Positions 1 to 8,123 of a stretch of 19,038 nt of DNA are shown in pieces (positions within the stretch are counted from its first letter, which is position 1; every line of letters begins with the position of its first letter). A program made the translations under genes and the position numbers. This DNA is from Limnohabitans sp. (lineage in GTDB: Bacteria; Pseudomonadota; Gammaproteobacteria; Burkholderiales; Burkholderiaceae_C), in the NCBI GenBank assembly GCA_018883305.1, contig VEQI01000018.1, forward strand, positions 1 to 19,038, in the 5' to 3' direction. A model generated the notes under the pieces. The model saw only the letters and a list, made by a program, of their open reading frames with translations. It did not search any database and was not told the origin of the DNA.

Positions 1-786
1 GGGCTGTACAAACCACTTGTCATAGAGCTTGGACAACTCGCCCGACTTGGCCAGATCACGCACGGTGTCGTCGGCCAACTTCTTGAAGGCTGCATCATCC
101 TTGCGCAGCATGATGGCGATCGGCTCCACGTTGAGCACTTCACCCACGATGCGGAAGTCCGACGGGTTCTTGCTGGTGGCAATATTGCCCGCCAAGATCT
201 GGGCGTCCATCACGAAGGCGTCGGCACGACCGGACTCCAGCAACAGGAAGCTCTCGGCATGGTCTTTGCCGAACACTTCCTTGAAGTCCACGCCATTGGC
301 GCGCTCATGCTTGCGCAGCAACTGCACGGAGGTGGTGCCGGTGGTGGTGGCCACGTTCTTGCCGTTGAGTTGGGCAATGGAGGTGATGCCCGAGTTGGCC
401 TTGGTGGCAATGCGCACCTCTTCCACATAGGTAGTGGCAACAAAGGCCACGTCCTTCTGACGCGCCACGTTGTTGGTGGTGGAACCGCATTCAATGTCCA
501 CCGTGCCGTTTTGCACCAGAGGAATACGGTTTTGCGAGGTCACAGCCTGGAATTTCACATCCAGTTTGCGGCCCACGGATTTTTCCAGGTTGGCCAGAAT
601 GCGTTGGCAGATTTCAATGTGATAGCCCGCGTACTTGCCATCCCCGAGGGTGAAAGACAGCGCGCCGGAGGAGTCGCGCACACCCATGGTGACCACGCCG
701 GAGTCCTTGGCCTTGGACAAGGTGTCCGCGTGCGCCGACAAACCCAAAAGGGCGGAGAAAGCGAGAGCAAACAATTGGGGCTTCAT
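1..786 (-). CDS. gltI: Glutamate/aspartate-type ABC transporter substrate-binding protein (GltI-like), C-terminus cut by window edge
   Basis: This is a periplasmic amino-acid-binding protein that would deliver a polar amino acid, probably glutamate or aspartate, to an ABC permease. The 262 visible codons begin with a Sec signal peptide ending in SAHA (cleavage after about residue 20). The type-3 solute-binding fold follows: GYHIEICQRI in the first lobe, the ligand-site stretch GTVDIECGSTTN, the lobe crossover TTTGTTS, and ESGRADAFVMDA with LRKDD in the second lobe. GltI proteins are about 300 residues long, so roughly 40 residues lie beyond base 1. I chose the ATG at 784-786 because an AGGA sits 6 bases upstream; an in-frame ATG at 790-792 abuts that AGGA and is less likely. 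The permease genes would lie further left, outside the window. The family is certain; the ligand is inferred. Confidence 0.93.
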   Translation of the reverse strand, partial: MKPQLFALAFSALLGLSAHADTLSKAKDSGVVTMGVRDSSGALSFTLGDGKYAGYHIEICQRILANLEKSVGRKLDVKFQAVTSQNRIPLVQNGTVDIECGSTTNNVARQKDVAFVATTYVEEVRIATKANSGITSIAQLNGKNVATTTGTTSVQLLRKHERANGVDFKEVFGKDHAESFLLLESGRADAFVMDAQILAGNIATSKNPSDFRIVGEVLNVEPIAIMLRKDDAAFKKLADDTVRDLAKSGELSKLYDKWFVQP

Positions 787-839
787 GAACATTCCTGCCA
801 GATAAGTGGTGAGTTGAGCAAAAAATGGCACACCCGCAC

Positions 840-858
840 ACCGAGCAGCCAGCTCGGT
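840..858. promoter_or_regulatory. Palindrome in the divergent gltI / secreted-protein intergenic region
   Basis: This is a perfect inverted repeat with 7-base arms ACCGAGC and GCTCGGT around a 5-base spacer. It lies about 55 bases upstream of the gltI start and about 140 bases upstream of the preferred start of the divergent gene. It could be an operator or a hairpin in a 5' leader. Its position in otherwise unremarkable sequence argues against the reading in which this stretch encodes the N-terminus of the large secreted protein. Confidence 0.35.
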
Positions 859-937
859 ACGGTGCCGAACCGATAGTTTCGCAGATATCCGGGGGCGAAC
901 TCAAGCCGGGTTGGCCCCGATCCCTGTGGTCAGGTAT

Positions 938-965
938 TTCACGGCACGAGGTCCCGCCGTATCAT
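938..965 (+). promoter_or_regulatory. Candidate sigma-70 promoter for the large secreted protein
   Basis: TTCACG at 938-943 (4 of 6 matches to the -35 consensus) and TATCAT at 960-965 (-10-like) are separated by 16 bases. This would start transcription near 972, about 25 bases before the GTG at 996. It is the best pair I can find between the divergent genes, but short motifs like these occur by chance. Confidence 0.28.
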
Positions 966-995
966 GGCGTCCCGCGCCCTCCTGCCGCCACCACC

Positions 996-3533
996 GTGCC
1001 TAGCGCTCTCGCCTCTCTGTTCCTTCGATGCCTCGCCGGCCTGGTTTTGCTCTGGGCGGGTTGGACGGCGTCGGCACGTGCCTCCGAAATCGTGCACCAT
1101 GGCCCGGTGATGGACATCCAGATCCAGCGTGGCGAAGAGTTGCTGTCCATCTTTCAGGTCAGCCGTCTGCGCCGTGGCGACCGCTTCCTGGTCAAGCCCG
1201 ACTTGAATTCCCTGGCCAAGGGCGATTGGGTGCTGCTGCTGGCGCGCATTTCCCCTGCCGGCAATCAGGTGGAAACCCGGCGCTTTGACCTGAGCCACTT
1301 CAGCGATTACGCATCGATCGACATCACGGCCGACGACCAGGTGCCCGCCCTGATGCTGGCCCCACAGTTGCGCAACCTGTTTGGCCTGTACACCAGCTTC
1401 ACCGAGTCCGCCAACTTCCTGCAGGAAGTGTTGATGTCAGACCCGCAAAAATTCTTTGATCTGCAAAAGGTCGATCAGGTCAACCAGGCCATCACTGCCC
1501 TGGGCCGTGGGCTGGACCAGATGATGATCAGCCGAGAACCGGAGCAGGCCGTGGCCTCGGCCAAGGAACTGGCCTTCAAGTTTGGGGTACAGGCCCTCGA
1601 CCCCGATTGTTTCAAAGGCAATCTGGTCAACACCCAGTGCGTGGCGGCCAACATCGTTGCTAGCAAGGAATTTGCCATGCCCTCCAACAGCGACTTGAGC
1701 TCGATGGTGGGGCAGAAAAAAGCGGCCGATCTCACCAGCTTCCTCACGGCCAACATCCATGCACTGTCTCAGGCCGGCGACTTCGTCTCGCACAAGTACC
1801 GCGATCAATATGACTTTGCGCCCACTTTTGGTCGCCAAAAAGGCGACTCTCGCCTGACCGAGCTGTTTTCGCTCAACCGGTTCCGCAGCGGCTCCATCAA
1901 GACCGCCTACGTGTACGTCCCGGCCTGGTTCAACGCCCCAGCCCCCCTCCTGTCGGTGCAGGATGCGCAACCGGTCTGCTGGTTGAACGGCCAGGTCACC
2001 GTTCGCGTGCAGGGACGACTTCCTGTGGCCCACTACTGGCACGACTGGAACCTCACGCTGACAGACCCGCAAACACAACGACGACTGGCCCAGATCACCC
2101 AGGTGTCCTTCCTGCCGGAACATGGCGTGCTGCGGTTCGATGCCGCCAGTCTGCCCACTGAGCGCTGGCCTCGAGGCGGCGTGTTGCAAGCACGCCTGAG
2201 CGGGCGTTTCGGCTTTGAATTTCTTGGCCCCCTGACCTGGTCGCTGGCCCTGCCCATGCAAGGCGACTTGCGCCCCAGGCTGCAAGGCCTGGATCAACTG
2301 ATCGCCGGTGAACGAGCCACGCTGCAACTGGGCTCTCCCACGCAGGCCGCCTGTCTGGAAAGCCTGGAGCTGGTCACAGGCGAGCGTTCATGGGGGCGCA
2401 CTTCGGCCCCTTCCGCGCACAGCCTGGCCGTGGACCTCAGCCGCGCCACACCGGGCCCTGCCGAACTGCGGGTGCGGCAACAAGGCCTGCCACCGCAATC
2501 GCTGCGGGTGAACATTCTGAACCACCGCACCCGCATCAAATCGGTGGAGCATGCCGAACTGGACACTCGCTTGCGTATCACGGGAGAGCACCTGGACCGA
2601 ATAGCGTGGCTGCAACTCGATGAGCAACGCTGTGAACCGCAGGAGCTGCGCGAGTCCAGCGGCGGCGACGAGTTGCTCTTGACCTGTTCAGGCGACATTC
2701 GCTTCAATGCCCAGTTGTCCGACCTGGTGACGGTGCACCATCGCGAGGATGAACCCAGCCCGTTGCGTGTGTCCCTGATCAAGAAAGCCGCGCCGCCGCG
2801 TCTGCGTGTGGCCTCGGCCACGCAGGCGCTGCTGATTCGCCCCTCAGTCAAGGCCACGCGCTGGGGGCTGACCCCAAACGACCGATTGATGTCGGATGAC
2901 TCGGGACTGAGCGTGCTGTTGCAAACCGAGCCCGGCTACGTCTTGCCCAAAGGCAATTTCGCACTGCAACTCCGGTTCAGCGACGATCCGCTGACCGCCG
3001 CCAAGCCCATCGAGCATCCGCTGATCGCCGACTTCAATCACCAGGAACTGCGCACGCGCCACCCGATTTCCTTTCAGGGCGTGGAATTGCCCAGCATCGT
3101 CAATCCGCTGGAGTTCCGGGTGGTGCATCCCCCTTCGGGCGCACAAGGCCAATGGGTGGCGCTGCAACGTGCCGTGTTACTGGTGCCCGAGCTGACGGAC
3201 CTGACCTGCGCCGACGCACCCGATCAGTACTGGATTCATGGTCATCACCTGGACAAGATCGATGCCATTGACAGTCAAACGGCGCTCAGCACCGTGCCAC
3301 CGCCCTCAGACTCGACCGCCTCCAACACCACATCCGCAGACACCGACAGCACGGCCGTGCCCCTGGCACCGCTGCCCATTCAGCCCGCGCAGCTGGATGC
3401 CTGTGACAACGGCGGTCTGTGCCTGAAGGTGGTGTCAGCGCAGCGCCAACCCACCTGGCGCATTGCCTTGCGCTGGGTGGACCAACGCGTGTTCCACGTC
3501 AAATTGGGTGAGCTGCCGGCTTGCCGTCCTTGA
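996..3533 (+). CDS. Large secreted protein of unknown function with repeated beta-type segments
   Basis: I do not recognise a family. The open frame extends upstream to an ATG at 825, but I prefer the GTG at 996, which gives 845 residues. From that GTG the protein opens with a good Sec signal peptide: an arginine, then the hydrophobic run LAGLVLLWAGW, then a cleavage site ASARA after about residue 29. The 57 residues before it look non-coding and contain a palindrome. The GTG lacks a clear Shine-Dalgarno sequence, so the start is uncertain. Residues of about 100-280 look helical; the rest looks beta-rich. Two segments share a pattern, TGEHLDRI (about 529-536) and HGHHLDKI (about 748-755), each followed by cysteines, as in duplicated Ig/TIG-like domains. 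A Ser/Thr/Pro linker lies at about 768-795. Export to the periplasm or outside is likely. The DUF599 membrane-protein gene starts 21 bases downstream and may be co-transcribed. Confidence 0.82.
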   Translation: MPSALASLFLRCLAGLVLLWAGWTASARASEIVHHGPVMDIQIQRGEELLSIFQVSRLRRGDRFLVKPDLNSLAKGDWVLLLARISPAGNQVETRRFDLSHFSDYASIDITADDQVPALMLAPQLRNLFGLYTSFTESANFLQEVLMSDPQKFFDLQKVDQVNQAITALGRGLDQMMISREPEQAVASAKELAFKFGVQALDPDCFKGNLVNTQCVAANIVASKEFAMPSNSDLSSMVGQKKAADLTSFLTANIHALSQAGDFVSHKYRDQYDFAPTFGRQKGDSRLTELFSLNRFRSGSIKTAYVYVPAWFNAPAPLLSVQDAQPVCWLNGQVTVRVQGRLPVAHYWHDWNLTLTDPQTQRRLAQITQVSFLPEHGVLRFDAASLPTERWPRGGVLQARLSGRFGFEFLGPLTWSLALPMQGDLRPRLQGLDQLIAGERATLQLGSPTQAACLESLELVTGERSWGRTSAPSAHSLAVDLSRATPGPAELRVRQQGLPPQSLRVNILNHRTRIKSVEHAELDTRLRITGEHLDRIAWLQLDEQRCEPQELRESSGGDELLLTCSGDIRFNAQLSDLVTVHHREDEPSPLRVSLIKKAAPPRLRVASATQALLIRPSVKATRWGLTPNDRLMSDDSGLSVLLQTEPGYVLPKGNFALQLRFSDDPLTAAKPIEHPLIADFNHQELRTRHPISFQGVELPSIVNPLEFRVVHPPSGAQGQWVALQRAVLLVPELTDLTCADAPDQYWIHGHHLDKIDAIDSQTALSTVPPPSDSTASNTTSADTDSTAVPLAPLPIQPAQLDACDNGGLCLKVVSAQRQPTWRIALRWVDQRVFHVKLGELPACRP

Positions 3534-3554
3534 GACATCGGCTAGCATGTCCGC

Positions 3555-4250
3555 ATGAAGATCCTGGAAATCCTGCCCCTGGCCGATTGGCTGGCCCTGG
3601 CCTTTTTTCTGGCCGGCTGGGCGGGCTATGCGCTTTTTGCGCACCAGCGCGGACAAAGCCGCCCCTCCATCCTGGCCACCACCAATGTGTATCGCCTGCG
3701 CTGGATGCGTCAGGCCGTTCATCGGGATCCGCGCATGCTGGACGGCATCATCACGCAGACGCTGTCTGAAACACCTTCGTTTTTTTGCTCGACCACCATC
3801 ATCATCATCGGTGGACTGATCGCGCTGCTGGGCACCACCGACAAGGCTGCCGAACTGGTGCGCGACTTCCCATTTGCGCAGCCCACCCCCATGCTGGTGT
3901 TCGAATTCAAGATCCTGGTGCTCATTGCCATCTTCGTCTACGCGTTCTTTCGCTTCTCATGGTCGATGCGGCAATACACCTTCGTGGCCTTGCTCATTGG
4001 CGCCTTGCCCCCCGCGGAGGTGTTGAAAGAAAACGAAGCCGAAGCGGAAACCATGGCCCGCCGTGCTGCCACCATGACAGGGCTGGCGGCGGAAACCTTC
4101 AATGACGGGTTGCGGGCTTACTACTTCTCGTTCGCGGCCATGGGCTGGTTCTTCTCACCCCTGGCCCTGGTGCTGGCCACCATGCTGATCATCTTCATTC
4201 TGTTCGGACGTGAGTTCCGCTCCGAGGTGCTGGCGGTGTTGCGAGACTGA
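3555..4250 (+). CDS. DUF599 family inner-membrane protein
   Basis: This 231-residue integral membrane protein belongs to the DUF599 family, whose function is unknown. Four hydrophobic segments are visible at about residues 10-28, 76-93, 113-134 and 190-217. Family hallmarks are the RxRWMRQ...RD segment (about 47-59), FFCSTTIIIIGG before and into the second segment, and FRFSWSMRQYTF with the IGALPP stretch (about 132-152). A charged loop rich in Glu and Ala (about 153-182) separates segments three and four. It starts 21 bases after the secreted-protein gene and could share its transcript; no good ribosome-binding site is visible. A run of seven T occurs in the codons for Ser-Phe-Phe near 3780. 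Its stop lies only 2 bases from the stop of the convergent ThDP-enzyme gene. Confidence 0.88.
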   Translation: MKILEILPLADWLALAFFLAGWAGYALFAHQRGQSRPSILATTNVYRLRWMRQAVHRDPRMLDGIITQTLSETPSFFCSTTIIIIGGLIALLGTTDKAAELVRDFPFAQPTPMLVFEFKILVLIAIFVYAFFRFSWSMRQYTFVALLIGALPPAEVLKENEAEAETMARRAATMTGLAAETFNDGLRAYYFSFAAMGWFFSPLALVLATMLIIFILFGREFRSEVLAVLRD

Positions 4251-4252
4251 GT

Positions 4253-5884
4253 TCAACCCGCCTGCGGCAACGTCACCTTCAGGCTGGTCATGACCTCGAT
4301 GAAGTGCGGCCCCTGCGCTTGCAACCCGCGCTGCAGGGCCGCTTCAATTTGATCCTCACGCTCGACCCGCTCCGCCGTCATGCCAAAGCCTTTGGCGATG
4401 CTCAGAAAGTCTGGGTTGAACAGGTCTGTGCCGGGGTGCCGGGTGGGATAGGCCCGTTCCTGATGAATGCGGATCGATGCATAGCTGCCGTTGTTGGCCA
4501 GGATGAAAAGTATGGGCAAACGCCGCTGCACGGCCGCGATCATCTCGTTGCCGGTCATCATGAAGCCGCCATCGCCCACCATGCACACCACACGACTACG
4601 CGGCTCGCGCAAGGCGGTGGCCACGGCGGCCGGGGTGCCATAGCCCATTGCGCCGGCCAATGGGGCCATCAGGCGTTGCGGAAAGTCGAAACCGAAATGC
4701 CGGTAGACCGGCGCAGCGAAGGTGCCCGCATCCAGGCACACGCGGAGATCTGACGGCGCTCGAGCCTTGAGCTGTCGAACCACTTCGACAAAGCGCACGC
4801 CATCGTCGGCGGCTCGTTGGGGCCAGGCCGCGATCTGGAGGTGCACCTGTCTGAGCTCACGCGCCCAGGACTCACGCGAGGGCATATGCGCCACGGATGC
4901 GGGCATCAGGTCTTGCACCAATCCCACGGGGTCGCAGGCCAGGCCCACTTCCGTGGCGAAGTGCAGCCCCACCACACGCGGATCGGGATAGCAGTGCACC
5001 AATGGCTGTGCCGGCTGGGGCAAGGTGGGAAAGCTGTAGTTCTGGCTGGTCACGTCATCGAGTCGGGTACCCAAGGCCAGTATCAGGTCGCTGCTGTGCA
5101 GGCGGTCCAGTTGTGCCGATGGATTGGCCAGACCCAGGTCGCCGACAAAAAGCGGGTGACTGTTGGGGAACAGGTCGTGGCGACGAAACGCCACACACAC
5201 CGGGATCTGCCAGGCCTGGGCAAACGCCTGCAAGGCCTCTCGACCGCCGGGCACATCGAAGGCGCCACCGGCGATGATGAGTGGCCGCTGTGCGTGCTCG
5301 ATCAGCGAGCGCACACGCGCCAGGCCTTCGGGGCTGGCGCGGAGTCCGTCGTGAGGCCGCGCACGCCATGACACCGGTGCCACTGCCTGTTGCTGCACAT
5401 CCTCGGGAATGGCAATCACCACGGGCCCCGGAGTGCCGGTGGTGGCCATGCGCACCGCTTTGTACGCGATTTCCGCCAACTGCTCGGGGGCCGTGGCCTC
5501 AAAAACCCACTTGGCGATGGTCCCGTACATGGCGCGGTAGTCAATTTCCTGAAACGCCTCACGGCGCAGGTCTTTCTTGGGCACTTGCCCCACCACCAGA
5601 ATGAGCGGGATGGCGTCTTGCTGGGCGGTGTGCACCGCAATGCTGGCATTGGTGGCCCCTGGCCCCCGACTGACCATGACCACCCCGGGTCGGCGCGTGA
5701 GGCGACCATCGGCACAGGCCATGAAGCCCGCGCCCGCCTCATGACGGCAGGTCACCAGGTCGATCTGAGGAAAGTCAGCCACCGCATCCAGCAAGCCGAT
5801 GTAGCTTTCGCCGGGCACCTGAAAGATCCGGTCCACGCCATGCGCGGCCAGCACCGAGAGAAAGGCATGCGCCGAGGTGTTCAT
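4253..5884 (-). CDS. Thiamine diphosphate-dependent acetolactate synthase-like enzyme
   Basis: This 543-residue protein has the full three-domain architecture of the acetolactate synthase/pyruvate oxidase family. The N-terminal pyrimidine-binding domain contains VPGESYIGLLDA and the activating glutamate Glu49 in RHEAG. The C-terminal domain has the ThDP-binding signature GDG at 437-439 ending in the Asn-Asn pair at 464-465. The length suits large subunits of about 550 residues. I chose the ATG at 5882-5884 because homology begins there and GGTGGG lies upstream; the frame stays open to 6028, but those 48 residues look non-coding. No ilvN-type regulatory subunit or ilvC is adjacent, so it is probably not the housekeeping isoleucine/valine enzyme. 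Its substrate is likely a 2-oxo acid but is unknown. It stands alone on the minus strand, convergent with the DUF599 gene. Confidence 0.9.
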   Translation of the reverse strand: MNTSAHAFLSVLAAHGVDRIFQVPGESYIGLLDAVADFPQIDLVTCRHEAGAGFMACADGRLTRRPGVVMVSRGPGATNASIAVHTAQQDAIPLILVVGQVPKKDLRREAFQEIDYRAMYGTIAKWVFEATAPEQLAEIAYKAVRMATTGTPGPVVIAIPEDVQQQAVAPVSWRARPHDGLRASPEGLARVRSLIEHAQRPLIIAGGAFDVPGGREALQAFAQAWQIPVCVAFRRHDLFPNSHPLFVGDLGLANPSAQLDRLHSSDLILALGTRLDDVTSQNYSFPTLPQPAQPLVHCYPDPRVVGLHFATEVGLACDPVGLVQDLMPASVAHMPSRESWARELRQVHLQIAAWPQRAADDGVRFVEVVRQLKARAPSDLRVCLDAGTFAAPVYRHFGFDFPQRLMAPLAGAMGYGTPAAVATALREPRSRVVCMVGDGGFMMTGNEMIAAVQRRLPILFILANNGSYASIRIHQERAYPTRHPGTDLFNPDFLSIAKGFGMTAERVEREDQIEAALQRGLQAQGPHFIEVMTSLKVTLPQAG

Positions 5885-6023
5885 GGTTGACCCACCGGCA
5901 AACCCGGCGCAGCGCGGAAAATTGAATCGTTCACGAGGCGTCCTTGCAGCAAGTCTCATCCTCTGACCAGACGACATCTGGGTGGGATGTGGCCGCATTA
6001 TTCGGCATGCCTCGCTTTTGACT

Positions 6024-6037
6024 ATCACTTACGTGAT
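6024..6037. promoter_or_regulatory. Palindrome upstream of the ThDP enzyme, candidate operator
   Basis: The sequence ATCAC-TTAC-GTGAT is a perfect 5+4+5 inverted repeat about 140 bases upstream of the ThDP-enzyme start. It lies in the 218-base gap (5885-6102) that must hold that gene's promoter, unless transcription reads through from the gene upstream. I see no convincing -35/-10 pair beside it, and no regulator gene is adjacent. Nothing else is recognisable in this gap. Confidence 0.3.
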
Positions 6038-6102
6038 CAACGGGTCATTCCCCGGCAACCCTGACGCACCGGATTCAGTGCCAGCGCCCGATGCGCGGCC
6101 AG

Positions 6103-7014
6103 TCACTCGGGGAGGGGTGGCTCAGGACGCAATGAGGACGCTGGCTGCGTCACGGTGGATGACGACAACGTGGGCGCAGGCTCAGGCGTGAGCTGATCAA
6201 GGATCTGGGCCCGCGTCACCTGTGCGGCTTGCTCCACCGCACTCAGCTCTTCGCCAATCTGCTGATGATCTTCCATGATCTGGGCCAATCGCTGGCTGAA
6301 GGCCTGCCGGCGTTGCTCGGGCGTGCCGGTAGGCACGGCATGGGCCGGCAAGGCAGCCACCGCCGCGGCCAATTGCGCACGCTGGTCACTGGGGAGAGGC
6401 TGTGTAGTGCCGAGATCTGCCTCAGGCAAGTCGCGATCAGAGGTGCGGCCCGGTTCTGCACGCGGGGTGTCCGCCGATGTGACAGGCGTCGCCGGTTCCT
6501 TGGCCAGTGAGGCCTTGCCCGCCTGTGGCACGGCATGCATGCGTCGTGGCGAATCGGCTGATGGTATTTTGACCGTCACATCGGTGCGCAGATACCGGCT
6601 GGGGTCGTCAAAATGCTCGCGATGGCTGGTATCCAGCAAGGTTTGCAACAGGGGCCCTTCGCTGCCTGCGGCCGCTGGATCGCCTCCGGGCAAGTTGGCA
6701 TAGCTGTCGTCACGTCCCGCCTCGGGGGGCAACTGCACCCAGGTATCTTTCATGCCCGCCGATGAAGGCAGCGTCGCGTGCGAATCCGAGAGGTCACCGC
6801 CTTCACGCCCTTCGATAAGCGCCGAACTATCCGAGAGGGGCGCCGAGGGGTTGATGGATGCCAAGTGATCTACCAAGCTGTCCGCCTGCTTGGACATGTC
6901 CAGCGGACGCTTGGCCAGCGCATCCACGCCGCCGAATTTGGCGGGCGTGGCCTCCACCTTGAAAGGGTTGGGGGTGGAGATGATGAGGGGTTCTTGATCA
7001 GGCATCAGGATCAT
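6103..7014 (-). CDS. Unrecognised acidic, Pro/Ala/Ser-rich, probably disordered protein
   Basis: I do not recognise this 303-residue protein. It has no signal peptide, membrane segment or cysteine that I can see, so it is probably cytoplasmic. Most of it is low in hydrophobics and rich in Pro, Ala, Ser and Asp, which suggests intrinsic disorder. The exception is residues of about 210-270, a Gln/Glu/Ala-rich stretch (QRRQAFSQRLAQIMEDHQQ and onward) that should form an amphipathic helix or coiled coil. Codon choice, with G or C at most third positions, matches the neighbouring genes, which supports real coding. The start may be the ATG at 7012-7014 or the ATG at 7003-7005; neither has a clear Shine-Dalgarno sequence. 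It is divergent from the SDR gene across a 176-base gap. Confidence 0.7.
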   Translation of the reverse strand: MILMPDQEPLIISTPNPFKVEATPAKFGGVDALAKRPLDMSKQADSLVDHLASINPSAPLSDSSALIEGREGGDLSDSHATLPSSAGMKDTWVQLPPEAGRDDSYANLPGGDPAAAGSEGPLLQTLLDTSHREHFDDPSRYLRTDVTVKIPSADSPRRMHAVPQAGKASLAKEPATPVTSADTPRAEPGRTSDRDLPEADLGTTQPLPSDQRAQLAAAVAALPAHAVPTGTPEQRRQAFSQRLAQIMEDHQQIGEELSAVEQAAQVTRAQILDQLTPEPAPTLSSSTVTQPASSLRPEPPLPE

Positions 7015-7190
7015 GTTGATCGGTTCTGTGTGAAATTGTAGGCGTCATCCTGACCCAATGGAACATCGTCGACAAGCCAAGCCGCACAAATGCCGGACAA
7101 TGGTCAGCAACCTTGAACCAGCGAGCGCACTGACCAACAGTGTCAAAGCACCGTCGTCCGTCCTTGATTTGACCAATAGGAGATCTCCCC

Positions 7191-8114
7191 ATGAGCCAGC
7201 CCACGGGTTTTGTGCAAGATAAAGTTGTTCTCGTCACCGGTGCCGGTGGTGGCATCGGACGTGACTTCGCGCTCGCGCTGGCGCGTGAGGGCGCCAAGGT
7301 GGTGGTGAATGATCTGGGCGCGTCCGTGCAAGGCGAAGGGCGTGACACCGCCCGCGCACAAGCCGTGGTGGATGAAATTCGGGCCGCCGGTGGACAGGCC
7401 GTGGCGAATGGCGACAGCGTGTCAGACTGGGACGGCGCCAACCGGATGGTGAATCTGGCCGTCGAGACCTTTGGCCGCATCGACGCTGTCATCAACAACG
7501 CGGGCATTCTGCGCGACCGCTTCTTCTTCAACATGAGCCCCGATGAGTGGCGCTCCGTGATCGATGTGCACCTCAACGGCGCGTTTTATGTCTCACGTGC
7601 CGCCGCGTCACATTTCAAAGAGCAGCAAAGTGGCGCCTACATCCACATGGTGTCCACCTCGGGCCTGATTGGCAACTTCGGCCAGGCCAACTATTCCGCT
7701 GCCAAGCTGGGGATTGCCGCGCTGTCCAAGTCCATCGCCATGGACATGGCCAAATTCAAGGTGCGCTCCAACTGCATCTCGCCCTTTGCCTGGAGCCGCA
7801 TGATCAACTCCATTCCCACGGACACCGACGAGCAGCGTGACCGCGTGGCCCGCTTGCAAAAAATGGAGACCGCCAAGATTGCGCCGCTGGCCGTGTTCCT
7901 GGCCAGCGATGCGGCCGCCGATGTGACGGGCCAGATTTTTGCCGTGCGCGCCAATGAGATCTTCCTCATGAGCCAGAGCCGCCCGTTGCGCTCGTTGCAC
8001 ACCGAGCAAGGCTGGACACCGCAATCGGTCGCCGACCGCGTGGTGCCTGCGCTGCGTCCGAGCTTTTACAAGCTGGACCGTTCACAAGACGTGTTTGACT
8101 GGGACCCAGTCTGA
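7191..8114 (+). CDS. SDR oxidoreductase, (3R)-hydroxyacyl-CoA dehydrogenase (MFE-2) type
   Basis: This 307-residue short-chain dehydrogenase resembles the dehydrogenase part of peroxisomal multifunctional enzyme 2 and bacterial relatives. These interconvert (3R)-3-hydroxyacyl-CoA and 3-oxoacyl-CoA with NAD(H). The nucleotide-binding glycine motif TGAGGGIG is at 16-23. Asp41 (NDLG) at the end of the second strand suggests NAD rather than NADP. NNAG is at 102-105, catalytic Asn129 in VHLNG, Ser155, Tyr168 and Lys172 in the signature GNFGQANYSAAK. The wording NNAGILRDR and GNFGQANYSAAK is characteristic of the MFE-2 subgroup. The C-terminal tail of about 50 residues is longer than in minimal 250-residue SDRs. 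The ATG at 7191 follows AGGAG (7177-7181). It ends at a terminator hairpin shared with the convergent citryl-CoA-lyase-like gene. The actual acyl-CoA substrate is unknown. Confidence 0.9.
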   Translation: MSQPTGFVQDKVVLVTGAGGGIGRDFALALAREGAKVVVNDLGASVQGEGRDTARAQAVVDEIRAAGGQAVANGDSVSDWDGANRMVNLAVETFGRIDAVINNAGILRDRFFFNMSPDEWRSVIDVHLNGAFYVSRAAASHFKEQQSGAYIHMVSTSGLIGNFGQANYSAAKLGIAALSKSIAMDMAKFKVRSNCISPFAWSRMINSIPTDTDEQRDRVARLQKMETAKIAPLAVFLASDAAADVTGQIFAVRANEIFLMSQSRPLRSLHTEQGWTPQSVADRVVPALRPSFYKLDRSQDVFDWDPV

Positions 8115-8123
8115 CGTTCCCCC

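Noticed and set aside
259..876. 205-codon plus-strand frame over the gltI gene
   Set aside because: The minus-strand frame gives an unmistakable amino-acid-binding protein with a signal peptide, so this frame is a shadow.
1437..2327. 296-codon open frame on the minus strand inside the large secreted-protein gene
   Set aside because: The sense frame has a signal peptide and continuous codon bias through the region; the antisense translation is rich in Gly, Gln and His without recognisable motifs.
3780..3786. Seven-T run in the DUF599 gene as a possible programmed slippage or frameshift site
   Set aside because: The frame continues normally with full family motifs on both sides, and no alternative product of interest follows a shift.
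5885..6028. 48-residue N-terminal extension of the ThDP enzyme
   Set aside because: Family similarity begins at the ATG at 5884, which has its own ribosome-binding site; the upstream residues are basic and irregular.
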